From an uncultured Faecalibacterium sp. (GTDB lineage: Bacteria; Bacillota; Clostridia; Oscillospirales; Ruminococcaceae): a stretch of 13,898 bases of DNA. How positions within the stretch are numbered: position 1 is the stretch's first letter; the number at the start of each line of letters is the position of its first letter. A program made the position numbers and the translations under genes. The notes beneath the pieces are model-generated. The model was not told the origin of the DNA, searched no databases, and saw only the letters and a list, made by a program, of their open reading frames with translations. This document shows positions 1 through 5,057 of this stretch, piece by piece. Where the stretch lies: positions 1 through 13,898 of the forward strand of contig UQGD01000044.1 of the NCBI GenBank assembly GCA_900540455.1, in the 5' to 3' direction.

Positions 1-9
1 TTGCAGTTT

Positions 10-33
10 AACGGCAGGCTTCTTCCTGCCGTT
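10..33. repeat. 9-bp inverted repeat (hairpin)
   Basis: AACGGCAGG (10-18) pairs perfectly with CCTGCCGTT (25-33) around a 6-nt loop. There is no T-run on either side, so I do not call it a rho-independent terminator. It lies downstream of the ClC gene and could still protect or end that transcript's 3' end. Confidence 0.5.
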
Positions 34-42
34 GACCGGTGA

Positions 43-120
43 GGACGAAACCTGCCGGTTCTGCCAAGGGCTCCCCCTCTCGGGGGAGCTGTCGCCGCAG
101 GCGACTGAGAGGGTTCGTCC
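43..120. repeat. Small hairpin-rich intergenic repeat, MITE-like
   Basis: The outer ends are near-perfect inverted repeats: GGACGAAACC (43-52) against GGGTTCGTCC (111-120), 9 of 10 pairs. Inside are two tight hairpins: GCTCCCCC/GGGGGAGC (70-77 and 82-89, loop TCTC) and GTCGCC/GGCGAC (91-96 and 100-105, loop GCA). An alternative pairing of CCCTCTC with GAGAGGG is also possible. From general knowledge, elements with this agctccccc...ctgagaggg pattern recur between genes in gut Clostridia. Whether this copy is dispersed in this genome cannot be seen from one window. It sits 14 bp past the ClC stop codon and may act as a 3' mRNA structure. Confidence 0.55.
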
Positions 121-134
121 CGGAATCGCATCTT

Positions 135-1364
135 TCATTCCCCCAGCTTAGGCCGGGCGAACTGCTGCGCCTCATAAAGGCCATGGCTGCCGGAGAGCCA
201 GAAGCAGAGCACACATCCAATGGCGCAAAGGGCTGTGCCCTGGCCGCCAAACAGCTCCACCGCCAGCAGGATAGAGGCGGCCGGGGTATTGGTAGCGCCG
301 CAGAACACCGACACCAGGCCCACGGCGGCTGCTGCCCCGGCGGGCAGACCCAGCAGCGGCCCGGCGATACAGCCAAAGCAAGCGCCCACAAAAAAGCTGG
401 GCACCACTTCGCCCCCTTTGAACCCGGCCCCCAGGGTCAGCGCAGTGAGCAGCGCTTTGCAGACAAAGTCCCAGGGCAGAGCCTGTCCCTGCTCCACAGC
501 CTGGGCGATCACGTTCATGCCCGCACCGCAGTACCGCCCGCCCAGCAGCCAGGAGAGTGCAGCCACGGCCAGTCCGCCTGCGGCGGCCCGGAAATAGAGG
601 TTAGGCAGCCAGTGGGCCAGCAGATGCTTTGTTTCGTGCAGCACCCAGCAAAAACCCCGGGTCACGACGGCGCAGGCCGCCCCCAGCAGCCCGGCCTGCA
701 GAGCCGTCTGCCAGGTCAGGGCCGGCATGACCACCCGGAACGCAGTGGGGGCGATGCCGGCGGCAGAGGATACGCCGCTGGCAATCAGTGCAGCCACCAG
801 GCTGGGCGCCAGCGCCGGGGCAAAGCTGCCCCCCACCTGCGCCACGGTCACTGCAAAGAGTGCCGAGGCCATCGGTGTGCCGAACAGCGCCGAGAACAGC
901 GCCGCCATGCCGCACACGGCGGCGCACCGCCGCCCGGCGGGCGACTGCTTTTCCCAGCTGCCAATGGTCCAGCCGATGCTGCCGCCCATTTGCAGGGCAG
1001 CGCCCTCCCGTCCGGCAGAGCCGCCGCACAGGTGGGTCAGCACAGCGCCCAGAAAGATGGCGGGTGTCAAGGCCAGCGGCAGGGGCTTGCCCTGCTGCAC
1101 CGTGCGCAATACGTCGTCGGTGCCAAGGCCCTGGCACCGCAGCACCTGATACAGCGCTGTGATCCCAAGCCCGGCAATGGGCAGCAGCCATAAAAGCCAC
1201 CCCTGTGCCGCCCGCAACGCGGTCACTTGCTCAACTGCTATGTGGAAGGCTGTGCCCACCACGCCTCCGGCCAGGCCAATCGGCAGCGCCAAGGCCAGGC
1301 TTTGCCATACTGCCCGCACCCCATTTTGGATGCGGCCGCTCATCGTTCCTTCTGCTTTTTCCAT
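135..1364 (-). CDS. ClC-family anion transporter, CLC-F-like
   Basis: A 409-residue polytopic membrane protein of the voltage-gated chloride channel (ClC) family, which moves halide or other small anions across the cytoplasmic membrane. Visible family marks: GREG at 118-121 with the gating glutamate E120, the second-half motif GGEVVPSFFVGA at 317-328, and NTPAASILLAVELFG at 359-373. The usual GSGIP selectivity loop is replaced by a GLGTDD stretch near 79-84. That change, with the GGEVxP and NTPxA motifs, recalls the CLC-F fluoride/proton antiporters. Fluoride specificity is inference. The start at 1364 follows AGAGGG about 10 nt upstream. A second start at 1343 (MSGRIQ), with AGAAGGA close before it, is also plausible. 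It has its own promoter and a folded leader. Confidence 0.85.
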   Translation of the reverse strand: MEKAEGTMSGRIQNGVRAVWQSLALALPIGLAGGVVGTAFHIAVEQVTALRAAQGWLLWLLPIAGLGITALYQVLRCQGLGTDDVLRTVQQGKPLPLALTPAIFLGAVLTHLCGGSAGREGAALQMGGSIGWTIGSWEKQSPAGRRCAAVCGMAALFSALFGTPMASALFAVTVAQVGGSFAPALAPSLVAALIASGVSSAAGIAPTAFRVVMPALTWQTALQAGLLGAACAVVTRGFCWVLHETKHLLAHWLPNLYFRAAAGGLAVAALSWLLGGRYCGAGMNVIAQAVEQGQALPWDFVCKALLTALTLGAGFKGGEVVPSFFVGACFGCIAGPLLGLPAGAAAAVGLVSVFCGATNTPAASILLAVELFGGQGTALCAIGCVLCFWLSGSHGLYEAQQFARPKLGE

Positions 1365-1386
1365 CCTTTTGTTTCCCTCTTTTTAT

Positions 1387-1440
1387 GGGGGTGCACCCCC
1401 GGCGGGTGCGCCCCAGGGTGCAGCAGCGCATACACCCTAT
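1387..1440 (-). promoter_or_regulatory. GC-rich folded leader of the ClC gene
   Basis: The 5' UTR of the ClC transcript can form an 11-bp stem between 1388-1398 and 1404-1414 with a 5-nt loop (one G·U pair). It also contains a 14-bp perfect palindrome, GGGGGTGCACCCCC (1387-1400). Further 5' in the RNA, AGGGTG (about 1434-1439) can pair with CACCCT about 12 nt later, so several CACCC and GGGTG units compete for each other. The structure ends about 22 nt before the ATG. It does not match the fluoride riboswitch pattern I looked for. Confidence 0.45.
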
Positions 1441-1455
1441 CACAGACAATCGCAA

Positions 1456-1484
1456 AGGATAGCACGATGATTTTTGTCTGTCAA
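1456..1484 (-). promoter_or_regulatory. Promoter of the ClC gene
   Basis: On the minus strand, TTGACA (1484-1479), a 17-bp spacer and TATCCT (1461-1456). The -35 is perfect and the -10 matches 4 of 6 positions. Transcription would begin near 1449 and leave a leader of about 85 nt. Confidence 0.8.
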
Positions 1485-1601
1485 GCAACGCTGATTAAGA
1501 ACCGGCAAAGAAACCAGAACTTTTGACAAAAAGGATGGATATACGTCGGTTTTTTCTGCGGTGTCGTTGGCGAGGGAACTGCTTTTTTGCACAAAAGATA
1601 C

Positions 1602-1639
1602 AAAAAAGCGCCCCGCTCTTTGTGTAAAAGGGCGGGGCG
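1602..1639 (-). terminator. Rho-independent terminator of the uronate unit
   Basis: Read on the minus strand, a stem of up to 13 bp (1639-1627 with 1621-1609, core CGCCCCGC/GCGGGGCG) is followed directly by six T residues (1607-1602). It ends transcription coming from the DUF1622 gene, whose stop codon lies about 43 bp upstream. Confidence 0.9.
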
Positions 1640-1681
1640 TTGGATGAACGATACAAGGGGCAGAGAGCCGCGGCGGCGGTC

Positions 1682-2140
1682 TTACTCTACGTCCATGTCC
1701 TCTTCTTCTGCGATCAGAAGATCACGCACAGCGCGCATCCGTGCCTTGCGGCTGGCGCGGGCCTTGAAGTGCTGGCCGTCGTTGCGCTCTGCGGCGTGCA
1801 TTTCTGCATGGAGCAAAAGGCTCATCATCGCACGCAGCGCAAAGGTGGCAGCCAGGGGGATCACCGAGCTGAGGCTGGGCAGCAGAAAGGTCTTGGCGAT
1901 CTCTGCCGACATCAAAAACTCCAGCGCAGTGGTCAGGCCGCTGCTCATCTCATGGTGGAAGTCGTGGCTGTCATGGAACAGCATCACACGCAGATAGTGG
2001 TAGCTGGCCTTTGCCAGGCTCAGCACAATGATCGTAAGGCCGATCACCTCCGCAATGGCGGCGATCAGGGGCACGGCCGAGGCCAAAAATTCTTCCAGAG
2101 CCTCGGCCAGGCTATGGTTCAATGTAAACAGCCACTGCAT
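1682..2140 (-). CDS. DUF1622 family membrane protein
   Basis: A 152-residue protein with three probable membrane helices, at about 20-41, 68-88 and 92-110, and a charged basic then acidic C-terminus. The middle part, ALEFLMSAEIAKTFLLPSL (72-90) followed by a helix containing ALRAMMS (101-107), fits the DUF1622 pattern of a helix with ALE, an acidic residue and T, then an arginine-containing helix. The function of the family is unknown to me. Its ATG lies only 6 nt after the stop of the upstream isomerase gene with no strong ribosome binding site (only GGGG at the end of that gene), so translation is probably coupled. A terminator follows, making it the last gene of the uronate unit. A role with uronates or their transport is inference from position only. 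Confidence 0.8.
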   Translation of the reverse strand: MQWLFTLNHSLAEALEEFLASAVPLIAAIAEVIGLTIIVLSLAKASYHYLRVMLFHDSHDFHHEMSSGLTTALEFLMSAEIAKTFLLPSLSSVIPLAATFALRAMMSLLLHAEMHAAERNDGQHFKARASRKARMRAVRDLLIAEEEDMDVE

Positions 2141-2146
2141 CCGCTA

Positions 2147-2785
2147 TTACCCCAGCAGACCGCGGATATAGGCGGCCAGCTCCTCATCCTTGCAGGAAGC
2201 AAAGAACAGCTCGTTGAACTTCTCGCCGGCCACAGCGCCGCGCAGCAGCTCCTGGTCGATGCTCTTCAGGCACTCGATCAGGGGCTTGAAGGTGGCAGCA
2301 CGCACGCCGTCCAGGATCTTCTTGTTGCGCTGCTCAGGCACAACACGCTCCTTGGGGTAGCCCTGGCCGTGGCCAAAGCCGAACAGCTTCTCAAAGCAGT
2401 ACTCCAGGTTCAGCTCGCCGCCCCAGCCAAAGCCCTTGGCAAAAGGCATGGCCACAGCGTTGCCGTCGTTGACGTGGGCAAAGGTGTAAGCGTCCACGGG
2501 GTCCTCCACGTGGCCGCAGATCACGCCGGGGAAGCTGTTCAGGGCCAGCATGGCGCCCTCGCCGGTGCCGCAGCCGGTCACAACATAATCCGCAGCGCCG
2601 CTGTTCAGCAGGATGGCTGCCAGGATGCCGCACTGCACATAGGTCAGCTGTGCAGCGTCCTCAGCGGTGTACATACCGTAGTTGACCACCTCGTGGCCCA
2701 TGGGCTCCACGACCTTCTTCAGGGCGGCTTCGATCAGGCCATTCTTGGCGGCCTGGCTGTTCTCGTTGATGAGTGCGATCTTCAT
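2147..2785 (-). CDS. RpiB/LacAB-family sugar isomerase, DhuI-like
   Basis: A 212-residue aldose-ketose isomerase of the RpiB/LacAB family, longer than true RpiB (about 150) because of a C-terminal helical extension from about 145. The active-site regions are GCGTGEG at 71-77 (where RpiB has GTGIG) and HVNDGNAVAM at 104-113 (where RpiB has an HNDAN-like stretch). Known RpiB-fold relatives of this length called DhuI isomerise 4-deoxy-L-threo-5-hexosulose-uronate and are encoded beside a KduD-like dehydrogenase, as here. I therefore favour that role over ribose-5-phosphate isomerase. The start follows AAGGAGG with a 10-nt gap. A hairpin terminator lies just upstream, between it and the dehydrogenase gene, so its expression probably depends on read-through. 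Confidence 0.8.
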   Translation of the reverse strand: MKIALINENSQAAKNGLIEAALKKVVEPMGHEVVNYGMYTAEDAAQLTYVQCGILAAILLNSGAADYVVTGCGTGEGAMLALNSFPGVICGHVEDPVDAYTFAHVNDGNAVAMPFAKGFGWGGELNLEYCFEKLFGFGHGQGYPKERVVPEQRNKKILDGVRAATFKPLIECLKSIDQELLRGAVAGEKFNELFFASCKDEELAAYIRGLLG

Positions 2786-2817
2786 GATAGGGTTTCCTCC
2801 TTAGTGCATGATGTAAT

Positions 2818-2846
2818 AAAAAGCACCGCGTCCGCAGACGCGGTGC
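2818..2846 (-). terminator. Terminator inside the uronate unit
   Basis: Read on the minus strand, a perfect 10-bp stem GCACCGCGTC/GACGCGGTGC (2846-2837 and 2832-2823, 4-nt loop) followed by TTTTTATTA. It lies between the dehydrogenase stop and the isomerase ribosome binding site. I see no clear promoter after it, so it probably lowers expression of the downstream genes rather than separating two operons. Confidence 0.85.
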
Positions 2847-2884
2847 TCCGATCCGAGATCAAAACGGGGGATAAGGGGTCAGAC

Positions 2885-3694
2885 TCAGCCCGGCTGCTTG
2901 CCGATGTAAGCCAGGATGCCGCCGTCCACGTACAGGATCAGGCCGTTGACAAAGTCAGAAGCCTCGGAAGCCAGGAACACAGCGGGTCCGCCCAGGTCCT
3001 CTGCCTCGCCCCAGCGGCCTGCGGGGGTCTTGGCGACGATGAACTGGTCAAAGGGATGACGGCTGCCGTCCGGCTGGACCTCACGCAGGGGTGCGGTCTG
3101 GGGGGTAGCGATGTAGCCGGGGCCAATGCCGTTGCACTGGATGTTGTAAGCGCCGTACTCAGAAGCGATGTTCTTGGTCAGCATCTTCAGGCCGCCCTTA
3201 GCAGCAGCGTAAGCGGAGACGGTCTCACGGCCCAGCTCGCTCATCATGGAGCAGATGTTGATGATCTTGCCGCCGCCCATCTCGATCATGCCGGGGATGA
3301 CAGCCTTTGCCACGATGAAGGGAGCGTTCAGGTCCACGTCGATGACCTGGCGGAAGTCGGCAGCGCTCATCTCGCACATGGGGATGCGCTTGATGATGCC
3401 GGCGTTGTTGACCAGGATGTTGATGGGGCCGACCTCAGCCTTGATCTGGGCCACCATTGCGTTGACGGCGTCCTCGTCGCAGACGTTGCAGACATAGCCG
3501 TGGGCGTCGATACCGGCCTCCTTGTAAGCGGCGATGCCCTTGTCCACCAGCTCCTGCTTCAGGTCGTTGAAAACGATGGTTGCGCCGTTTGCAGCCAGAG
3601 CCTTGGCAATGGCCATGCCGATGCCGTAGGAAGCGCCGGTGACCAGAGCGACCTTGCCGGTCAGGTCAAAGGATTTCGGGGTGCACTGTGCCAT
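2885..3694 (-). CDS. kduD: KduD/DhuD-like NAD(P)-dependent uronate dehydrogenase (SDR)
   Basis: A 269-residue classical short-chain dehydrogenase with the length and layout of 2-deoxy-D-gluconate 3-dehydrogenase. Members reduce 3-deoxy-D-glycero-2,5-hexodiulosonate to 2-keto-3-deoxygluconate in the cytoplasm. Visible marks: cofactor loop TGASYGIG (19-26), NNAG (96-99), catalytic Ser149 and YAAAK (Y162, K166). An acidic D44 at the end of strand 2 suggests NAD(H) rather than NADP(H), which is inference. The ATG at 3694 follows GGAGGA with an 8-nt gap and places the Rossmann motif correctly. An in-frame ATG at 3781 would add 29 residues, but it has a poor spacing and lies about 10 nt from the predicted transcript start. 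The gene is first in a unit with a DhuI-like isomerase, which supports unsaturated-uronate catabolism. No kduI is visible nearby. Confidence 0.87.
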   Translation of the reverse strand: MAQCTPKSFDLTGKVALVTGASYGIGMAIAKALAANGATIVFNDLKQELVDKGIAAYKEAGIDAHGYVCNVCDEDAVNAMVAQIKAEVGPINILVNNAGIIKRIPMCEMSAADFRQVIDVDLNAPFIVAKAVIPGMIEMGGGKIINICSMMSELGRETVSAYAAAKGGLKMLTKNIASEYGAYNIQCNGIGPGYIATPQTAPLREVQPDGSRHPFDQFIVAKTPAGRWGEAEDLGGPAVFLASEASDFVNGLILYVDGGILAYIGKQPG

Positions 3695-3733
3695 TTGATA
3701 AGTCCTCCCATCAGAAAATAATAAAAGTTTCTC

Positions 3734-3765
3734 CCCGGAAACAGTGCTTTGCGGCTGTCCCCGGG
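3734..3765 (-). promoter_or_regulatory. Hairpin in the kduD leader
   Basis: In the minus-strand RNA, CCCGGGGACAG (3765-3755) pairs with CTGTTTCCGGG (3744-3734) over 11 bp, with two G·U pairs and a 10-nt loop. A U-rich stretch (CTTTTATTATTTT) begins about 7 nt later and ends before the ribosome binding site. The arrangement could act as an attenuator, but the gap before the U-run makes it a weak terminator. The loop carries one copy of a 9-bp direct repeat, GTGCTTTGC on the plus strand (3744-3752 and 3766-3774), 22 bp apart. Confidence 0.4.
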
Positions 3766-3785
3766 TGCTTTGCCGGAGCATATTC

Positions 3786-3801
3786 TCCTTGTATACTAGG
3801 T
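3786..3801. promoter_or_regulatory. GTATAC-centred operator-like palindrome, site 1
   Basis: The core CCTTGTATACTAGG (3787-3800) is symmetric in 6 of 7 pairs around GTATAC. It overlaps the -10 of the kduD promoter and the predicted start of transcription, a typical place for a repressor. The form resembles operators of GntR-family (FadR-type) uronate regulators such as UxuR/ExuR, TTGGTATACCAA. No regulator gene is in the window. Confidence 0.5.
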
Positions 3802-3826
3802 TAACATTCTTGGGGCGCTCTGTCAA
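3798..3826 (-). promoter_or_regulatory. Promoter of the uronate unit
   Basis: On the minus strand, TTGACA (3826-3821), a 17-bp spacer and TAACCT (3803-3798), with an extended -10 TG one base before it. Transcription would begin near 3791, giving a leader of about 97 nt. Confidence 0.75.
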
Positions 3827-3890
3827 GCATATGGGCATTGGAATTTGTCCCAAATCTTTAAGAAATATTTGTACAGATGGCTGGCCCGGA

Positions 3891-3908
3891 AAACTTGTAT
3901 ACCAGTTT
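3891..3908. promoter_or_regulatory. GTATAC-centred operator-like palindrome, site 2
   Basis: AAACTTGTATACCAGTTT is symmetric in 8 of 9 pairs. It shares CTTGTATAC and the following pyrimidine-AG with site 1, and its centre is 106 bp upstream of site 1. It lies about 65 bp upstream of the kduD -35. No other promoter or gene start is evident beside it, so a second binding site for the same regulator is the simplest reading. Confidence 0.55.
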
Positions 3909-3977
3909 GCTCGAGGCAGGCCCTGCCCGGCGGCGGCCTGCCTGTCCTCTGTGGGAAGAAAAACGCCGTTTGCCTGT

Positions 3978-4011
3978 AAAAATTGGCCCGGGAAAGCGTC
4001 TTTGCCGGGCC
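3978..4011 (-). terminator. Terminator of the SDR gene
   Basis: Read on the minus strand, GGCCCGG (4011-4005) pairs with CCGGGCC (3991-3985); after one mismatch an inner AAAG/CTTT closes a 3-nt loop. The stem is followed by AATTTTTA. It lies about 40 bp past the SDR stop codon. Confidence 0.8.
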
Positions 4012-4049
4012 GTGAAAGCTGGAATACAACGTGGCTGCGTTTCAGGCGG

Positions 4050-4820
4050 TCAGCTGCGGGGCAGCTTCTTTTTCTGCTGCCGTGCAATGATGGGCATCAG
4101 CACCGGCATGGGGACCCATTTCTGGGCGGTACACAACAGCTGCACGCCGGCGGACGGCACAATGATCAGCCGCCCCTGGCGCATCCCTCGCAGGGCCTCG
4201 GCCACGCAGTGCCCGGCAGAGATGCCCGGCAGCGCAAACACCACATTGGCCCGGCGGTTGAACCCGGTGTCCACCGGGCCGGGGCACAGAGCAAAGACCT
4301 TTACCGGGCTGTGCTGCTCCCGCAGCTCCTGGGCCACGGCGCGGGTCAGGCTGACCACATAGGCTTTGGTGGCGTAGTACACCGCCATGTAGGGCCCGCC
4401 GGGCATCAGCCCTGCGCAGGAAGCCACGTTCAGGATAAAGCCGGAGCCTTGGGCCTGCATTTTGCCCAGCACAAATTTCATCAGCCGCTGCAGTGCACCC
4501 ACATTGACCTGCAGCATCTCCTGCTCCACAGCGGGGTCCGTCTCGGTAAAAGCACCGCACAGGCCAAAGCCTGCATTGTTGATAAAGCCGTCGATCCGCT
4601 CGGTCTCCAGCGCAGCGCACAGGGTGTCCCACTGGGCCGGGTCGGACAGGTCGGCAGGCAGGATGCGGCAGGGGCAGCCCAGCAGCGCAGCCAGCTTTTC
4701 CAGCTGGTCGCCCCGGCGGGCGGTCAGGATCAGGCGGCAGCCCTGGGATGCGTAGTGCCGGGCAAACACCCGTCCGATGCCGGAGCTGGCACCGGTGATC
4801 CAGATGGTGGGTTGAGACAT
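4050..4820 (-). CDS. Short-chain dehydrogenase/reductase, DltE/YqjQ-like
   Basis: A 256-residue soluble classical SDR that would use NAD(P)H on an unknown carbonyl or alcohol substrate. Marks: TGASSGIG (9-16), NNAGFG (81-86), Ser134, YYATK (Y148, K152) and the PG turn before VDTGF after the active site. Arginines R35-R36 at the end of strand 2 suggest a preference for NADP(H). The ATG at 4820 follows AAAGGAGG with an 11-nt gap; a longer open frame extends upstream but lacks a better start and crosses the promoter. The C-terminal part (INVPSAG-like segment, then a hydrophobic region and KKK tail) resembles the DltE-like group that acts on lipophilic substrates, which is only a suggestion. It is a single-gene transcript and, unlike kduD, has no link to uronates beyond being next to it. 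Confidence 0.85.
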   Translation of the reverse strand: MSQPTIWITGASSGIGRVFARHYASQGCRLILTARRGDQLEKLAALLGCPCRILPADLSDPAQWDTLCAALETERIDGFINNAGFGLCGAFTETDPAVEQEMLQVNVGALQRLMKFVLGKMQAQGSGFILNVASCAGLMPGGPYMAVYYATKAYVVSLTRAVAQELREQHSPVKVFALCPGPVDTGFNRRANVVFALPGISAGHCVAEALRGMRQGRLIIVPSAGVQLLCTAQKWVPMPVLMPIIARQQKKKLPRS

Positions 4821-4859
4821 AGTAGATACAGCCTCCTTTTGCGGATGTGTTTTTTGCTC

Positions 4860-4888
4860 ATTGTAGCACGGCAGCGGCAGGGGGACAA
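4860..4888 (-). promoter_or_regulatory. Promoter of the SDR gene
   Basis: On the minus strand, TTGTCC (4888-4883), a 17-bp spacer and TACAAT (4865-4860). Predicted start near 4853, about 33 nt before the ATG. Confidence 0.8.
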
Positions 4889-4950
4889 GGGGGCGGGGGG
4901 ACACTTGCCCGCAGGACAAAAAGTTTACAAATTAAAGCAACTCTTTCGGA

Positions 4951-4979
4951 TTGCATCCCGCAGCGCTTCCTGCTAGAAT
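4951..4979 (+). promoter_or_regulatory. Promoter of the AI-2E-family gene
   Basis: TTGCAT (4951-4956), a 17-bp spacer and TAGAAT (4974-4979). Transcription would start near 4986, leaving a leader of 70-85 nt with a 7-bp hairpin, CCGGCGC/GTGCCGG (5029-5035 and 5042-5048), just before the start codon. An AAAGGAG at 4983-4989 is not followed by a usable start. Confidence 0.7.
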
Positions 4980-5057
4980 GGAAAGGAGAGAAAAAAATCA
5001 AAACTGGCATAAACCGGGGGCGGGCGTCCCGGCGCTGGTCTGTGCCGGGGGAATGGG

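Larger units (their letters stand above)
1365..1681. other. Intergenic stretch between ClC gene and DUF1622 gene
   Basis: No gene is supported here. The left part holds the ClC leader and promoter; the right part holds the terminator of the uronate unit. Between them, 1485-1600 is AT-richer and shows only a 9-bp inverted repeat, GCTTTTTTG (1581-1589) and CAAAAAAGC (1601-1609), which overlaps the terminator's T-run. Confidence 0.6.
3695..4049. other. Regulatory intergenic region between kduD and SDR gene
   Basis: No gene is supported in this 355-bp stretch. From right to left it holds the terminator of the SDR gene, a perfect 9-bp inverted repeat AGGCAGGCC/GGCCTGCCT (3914-3922 and 3935-3943) without a T-run, operator-like site 2, an AT-rich patch (about 3846-3871), the kduD promoter with site 1, and the kduD leader. 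Confidence 0.65.

Noticed and set aside
39..1193. Long plus-strand open frame across the ClC gene
   Set aside because: Antisense to a clearly conserved membrane protein; its translation is low-complexity, rich in Gly, Gln, His and Arg, with no domain and no ribosome binding site. GC-rich coding DNA often leaves such open frames.
1365..1500. Fluoride riboswitch before the CLC-F-like gene
   Set aside because: I looked for the GGnGATG...CCGCC...AAC...TGATGnC pattern by eye and did not find it; the leader folds in a different, GC-rich way. A covariance search would settle it.
1523..1551. Plus-strand promoter starting with TTGACA at 1523
   Set aside because: No -10 at a 16-18 bp spacing (TCGGTT there), and no plus-strand gene follows.
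1640..3721. 693-codon plus-strand open frame across the uronate unit
   Set aside because: Starts with TTG inside the terminator, covers three real minus-strand genes and has repetitive Asp/Val/Ala/His composition typical of an antisense shadow.
3914..3943. Terminator at the AGGCAGGCC/GGCCTGCCT inverted repeat
   Set aside because: The 9-bp stem is perfect but has no T-run on either strand, and the real terminator of the SDR gene is at 3978-4011.
2885..4087. 400-residue version of the KduD-like protein
   Set aside because: The extra N-terminal residues cross the promoter, operator-like sites and leader, and have no homology to SDR proteins; the ATG at 3694 has a good ribosome binding site.
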